Shown piece by piece: positions 61,739 to 64,000 of a stretch of DNA of 64,000 bases. The number at the start of each line of letters is the position of its first letter. The stretch's first letter is position 1. The stretch is taken from positions 28,174,063 through 28,238,062 of the forward strand of contig CM020619.1 of assembly GCA_009829735.1 (NCBI GenBank). Direction: 5' to 3'. Position numbers and translations under genes: made by a program. The DNA is from Pyropia yezoensis (lineage: Eukaryota; Rhodophyta; Bangiophyceae; Bangiales; Bangiaceae). The notes under the pieces were generated by a model. It saw only the letters and a list, made by a program, of their open reading frames with translations. It made no database searches and was not told the origin of the DNA.

Positions 61739-63327
61739 TGGCGAGCGAGCGCCCGCCCCCCCACAACCCACCCCCCCCCCCCCCCCCCTGTTCCCCCTTC
61801 CACCGGCGACACGAAAACACGTCTACACGAGCGGCGGGTTCCGGCTGCCAGTGACCGCGGAGGGGGGGGGGGACAAACGCGGACAGTTTGCCGACGGCAC
61901 GTATGGGAGAGTGACCACCACCGTGCTGGCGGGCAATAACGACATTGCAATTGAACACACCCTCGGCACTGCCTGCTCACCACGGTGCATGTGGAGCGGC
62001 GTGTTGGGACGCGGGCACCCAGCCTTTTCGTGCTTCCGGCAGGCCCCCTCCGTTTGAAATGCACTACGAGCACCGTTTGGGAAAAATGTCATCATGGACG
62101 TTTTGGTGGGAGGGTTGGGAAGGGGTGCAGTCGTCTACTGCATACCCACCACCACAGACGGCATTGTCTTGCTGCGAGCTCACCGCGCGGTGCATCCAAA
62201 TGGCCTGTCACCAGCACAGGACACCACGCGGGCCGCGTGGACCTACGAGCTCTCGTCGGACTCGGGGGCGTCGAGGGAAGCGACTGACCTGACCTGCATG
62301 TGGCTGACCGTGCGGCCGACGGATGAGAGCACCCATCCCCGGACACCCCCGTCACCGTCCAATTCCACATCATCTCGTGCCGCCGCCCAAATCCCCTCCC
62401 CTCCCGTTTGATCCGCTACTGTACCCCTCTTGACAAAGACGGCCCTCCTATCTATTTAGCGTCGGCGTCGGCCGGTCATCGGGCTCCTCAGAATTCGTAA
62501 TTCCAATCGTCCCCCCTCCCCCGCCCCTCGCTCTGTGTTGATGGTCTCCCCCCCACTCCCACCTGACTCTCTTCTGTGAGAGGGTGCTCGAGTGCATTCG
62601 AGCCTGCCCCCAGCCCAGCACTGCTTATCAACATTTTCTTGCTTTTTTGGGAGATTCTCGAGCAAGAACCTGCGTAAAATCGGCATCGACCCCCCCTCAA
62701 GGCATCATAGACACCGCTTTTACCCCCGTTTCTTTCTTTTTGCCTATATCAGGTCGGGCGATTGGTGGTCGCCACCTCCCTTGGTATGAACGGAAGCGCA
62801 CGGGGCAACAGCACCCTCGTGAAGCGCAAAGAAGCGACCGACCATCGCTACGCTTGGGAGCAATGTTTAAACAATGTTTAAACAAACGCGTTTAAAAATC
62901 GCGCAATCTCTCGCACTGGTTAAGCAAGAACCTGCGCGACGACAGCTTTCGATGGTCTGCGCGGAAGAATCTCTCCGCCTTGCTCGACGTCTACAACGTG
63001 AATTCTGACCAATGGAACGCTCCGTCCAGCAAACAGCGGCACCACCGCTGTTGTCATTGGTTGACAGAACACCGACAGCGGCCGTCGTGTCGGTCATCCT
63101 GGGGGAGATTCTTTGACCTCAGCCCATCCCCTCGATCAGAAAAGCCTCATTCCGCTCGAGCCGTTTATTTTCGTGCTCGAGCAGAGCAAGAATTTGCACA
63201 ACGAAGCAAGAGACCTGGCCAAAATCGGGCTTGCTTCTTGACATGCGATAAGCAGTGCTGCGCCGGGATGTCCTCCTGTCCACCGAAGGGTAGATATCTA
63301 TGGTATCTTGCACAAAAAAAGACACAT

Positions 63328-63417
63328 CGAGGTTTTTCTCGGCCCGAGAAAAACCTCGCCCGATTTTTTTTTATTCGGGCCGGGGCACGACACCGGCCGT
63401 GACGGGGTTCACGGCCG
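63328..63417. repeat. cluster of three adjacent hairpins
   Basis: Three inverted repeats in 90 bp. The first is a 15-bp perfect stem with one base between the arms (CGAGGTTTTTCTCGG / CCGAGAAAAACCTCG, 63328-63358). The second is GCCCGA...TCGGGC around a T-run (63358-63380). The third is CGGCCGTGA-6 bases-TCACGGCCG (63394-63417). Role unknown. Confidence 0.75.
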
Positions 63418-64000
63418 CCATGCTGGCAGAAGGATCACAGAGCCTCATGCCAACTCATCAGGTCCTTTTGTCTTTCGGCCGTTGTACCGCTCTCAGGGAC
63501 ACCCTGGGTGGACCGGTTGCAGTCGACCCTGAAATGGGGTCCGTGTTTTCGCATTGACTTGCCCGGCTCGGGGGTCGGTTCGGGCCCATGTGCTAACTGA
63601 GGCTCGGAAGAGGGGTGGTCGATTTTGGGGAGGAGCCAGGGGACGGCTGGAAGCCATTTTTTTGAGAACCTTTTTCCGTGTGCGGGTCCCCGTATTTGCG
63701 ATGGCATTTCCTGGGATAAATGTTCCATGTCATGGGCACGTTTGATTGGTCCGCGAAGAAGCCTGGGACACATGTGCGCCATGCCCTTTCGAGCATCATC
63801 GGGAGGTGCCCCCCTCACCTCCTCATGAAGCGGCCTCTCACCCCTCTGCCTCTCCTGGTCCCCTCTCCTGGACCGGGCACCTCGAGGAGGGAAAGCCCCC
63901 CAGCCCTCCACCCTCCGCGACGGTCCCTCATGCGGTAACTTGGTCGGTTCCACCTTCGGCGGACGGAGCGCTGTGCGGGCGGGTGTGCCCAGATGGAGTG

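Larger units (their letters stand above)
60886..64000. other. no supported gene; low-complexity and repeat DNA
   Basis: Begins with a near-pure G tract (60911-60959), then C/T-rich DNA, a GGT/GGC-rich stretch (61504-61565), a second C tract near 61771-61788 and ordinary sequence to the end. All frames are short or compositional. Nothing else supported except the repeats listed below. Confidence 0.45.

Noticed and set aside
61252-62073. 273-codon minus-strand frame in the right flank
   Set aside because: It runs through C tracts and GGT repeats and gives His/Pro/Gly runs; compositional.

Overview
The window is eukaryotic nuclear DNA: GC-rich and dominated by Ty3/gypsy-type LTR retrotransposons. 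It carries an interstitial (TTAGGG)n tract, a large eukaryotic DNA-transposase gene, and one 500-N assembly gap. No rRNA, tRNA or operon structure was recognised. The organism cannot be named from the sequence. A GC-rich, intron-poor alga, protist or fungus with TTAGGG-type telomeres would fit, but this is inference.

Layout. From 1 to 12 kb is low-complexity DNA plus a small cluster of open frames that look like diverged members of one unrecognised gene family (3344-4294 minus, 7075-7437 plus, 7541-8584 minus, 10607-11964 plus with a frameshift), together with a transposase-like C-terminal region (5965-6873 plus). From 12.7 to 25.2 kb, a minus-strand family-B retrotransposon (12676-17833, cut by the gap) sits inside a plus-strand family-A element, of which pol, an antisense gene and the 3' LTR remain (17834-25204). 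From 25.7 to 60.9 kb is one transposase gene on the minus strand, split by a stack of nested insertions. Family C is inserted in the transposase gene (target duplication GTAGC). Family A is inserted in C pol (CTGGT). A second family-A copy lies inside the first, with its 5' part lost by recombination. Family B is inserted in the antisense gene of that second copy (CACCG). From 60.9 to 64 kb is low-complexity and repeat DNA with no supported gene.

Three LTR families are defined here. A has LTRs of about 362-364 bp (TGTAGCA...TGCTACA), B of about 467-468 bp (TGTGGCA...TGCCACA) and C of 640 bp (TGTGG...CCACA). All three share nearly the same primer-binding site immediately after the 5' LTR.

The most interesting feature is a large gene (about 620-940 codons) on the strand opposite to gag-pol, between pol and the 3' LTR. 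It occurs in all three families and shows a recognisable shared core. Two A copies differ mainly at synonymous positions of the antisense frame. In family A it converges on pol across a conserved array of short palindromes. One family-B copy (39767-44784) has lost gag, reverse transcriptase and the integrase core but keeps this antisense gene whole and has apparently identical LTRs, so it moved recently as a non-autonomous element. A second striking feature is a telomere-repeat scar at 27598-27636, where a 1287-bp duplicate of the 3' junction of element C has been pasted into its 5' LTR.
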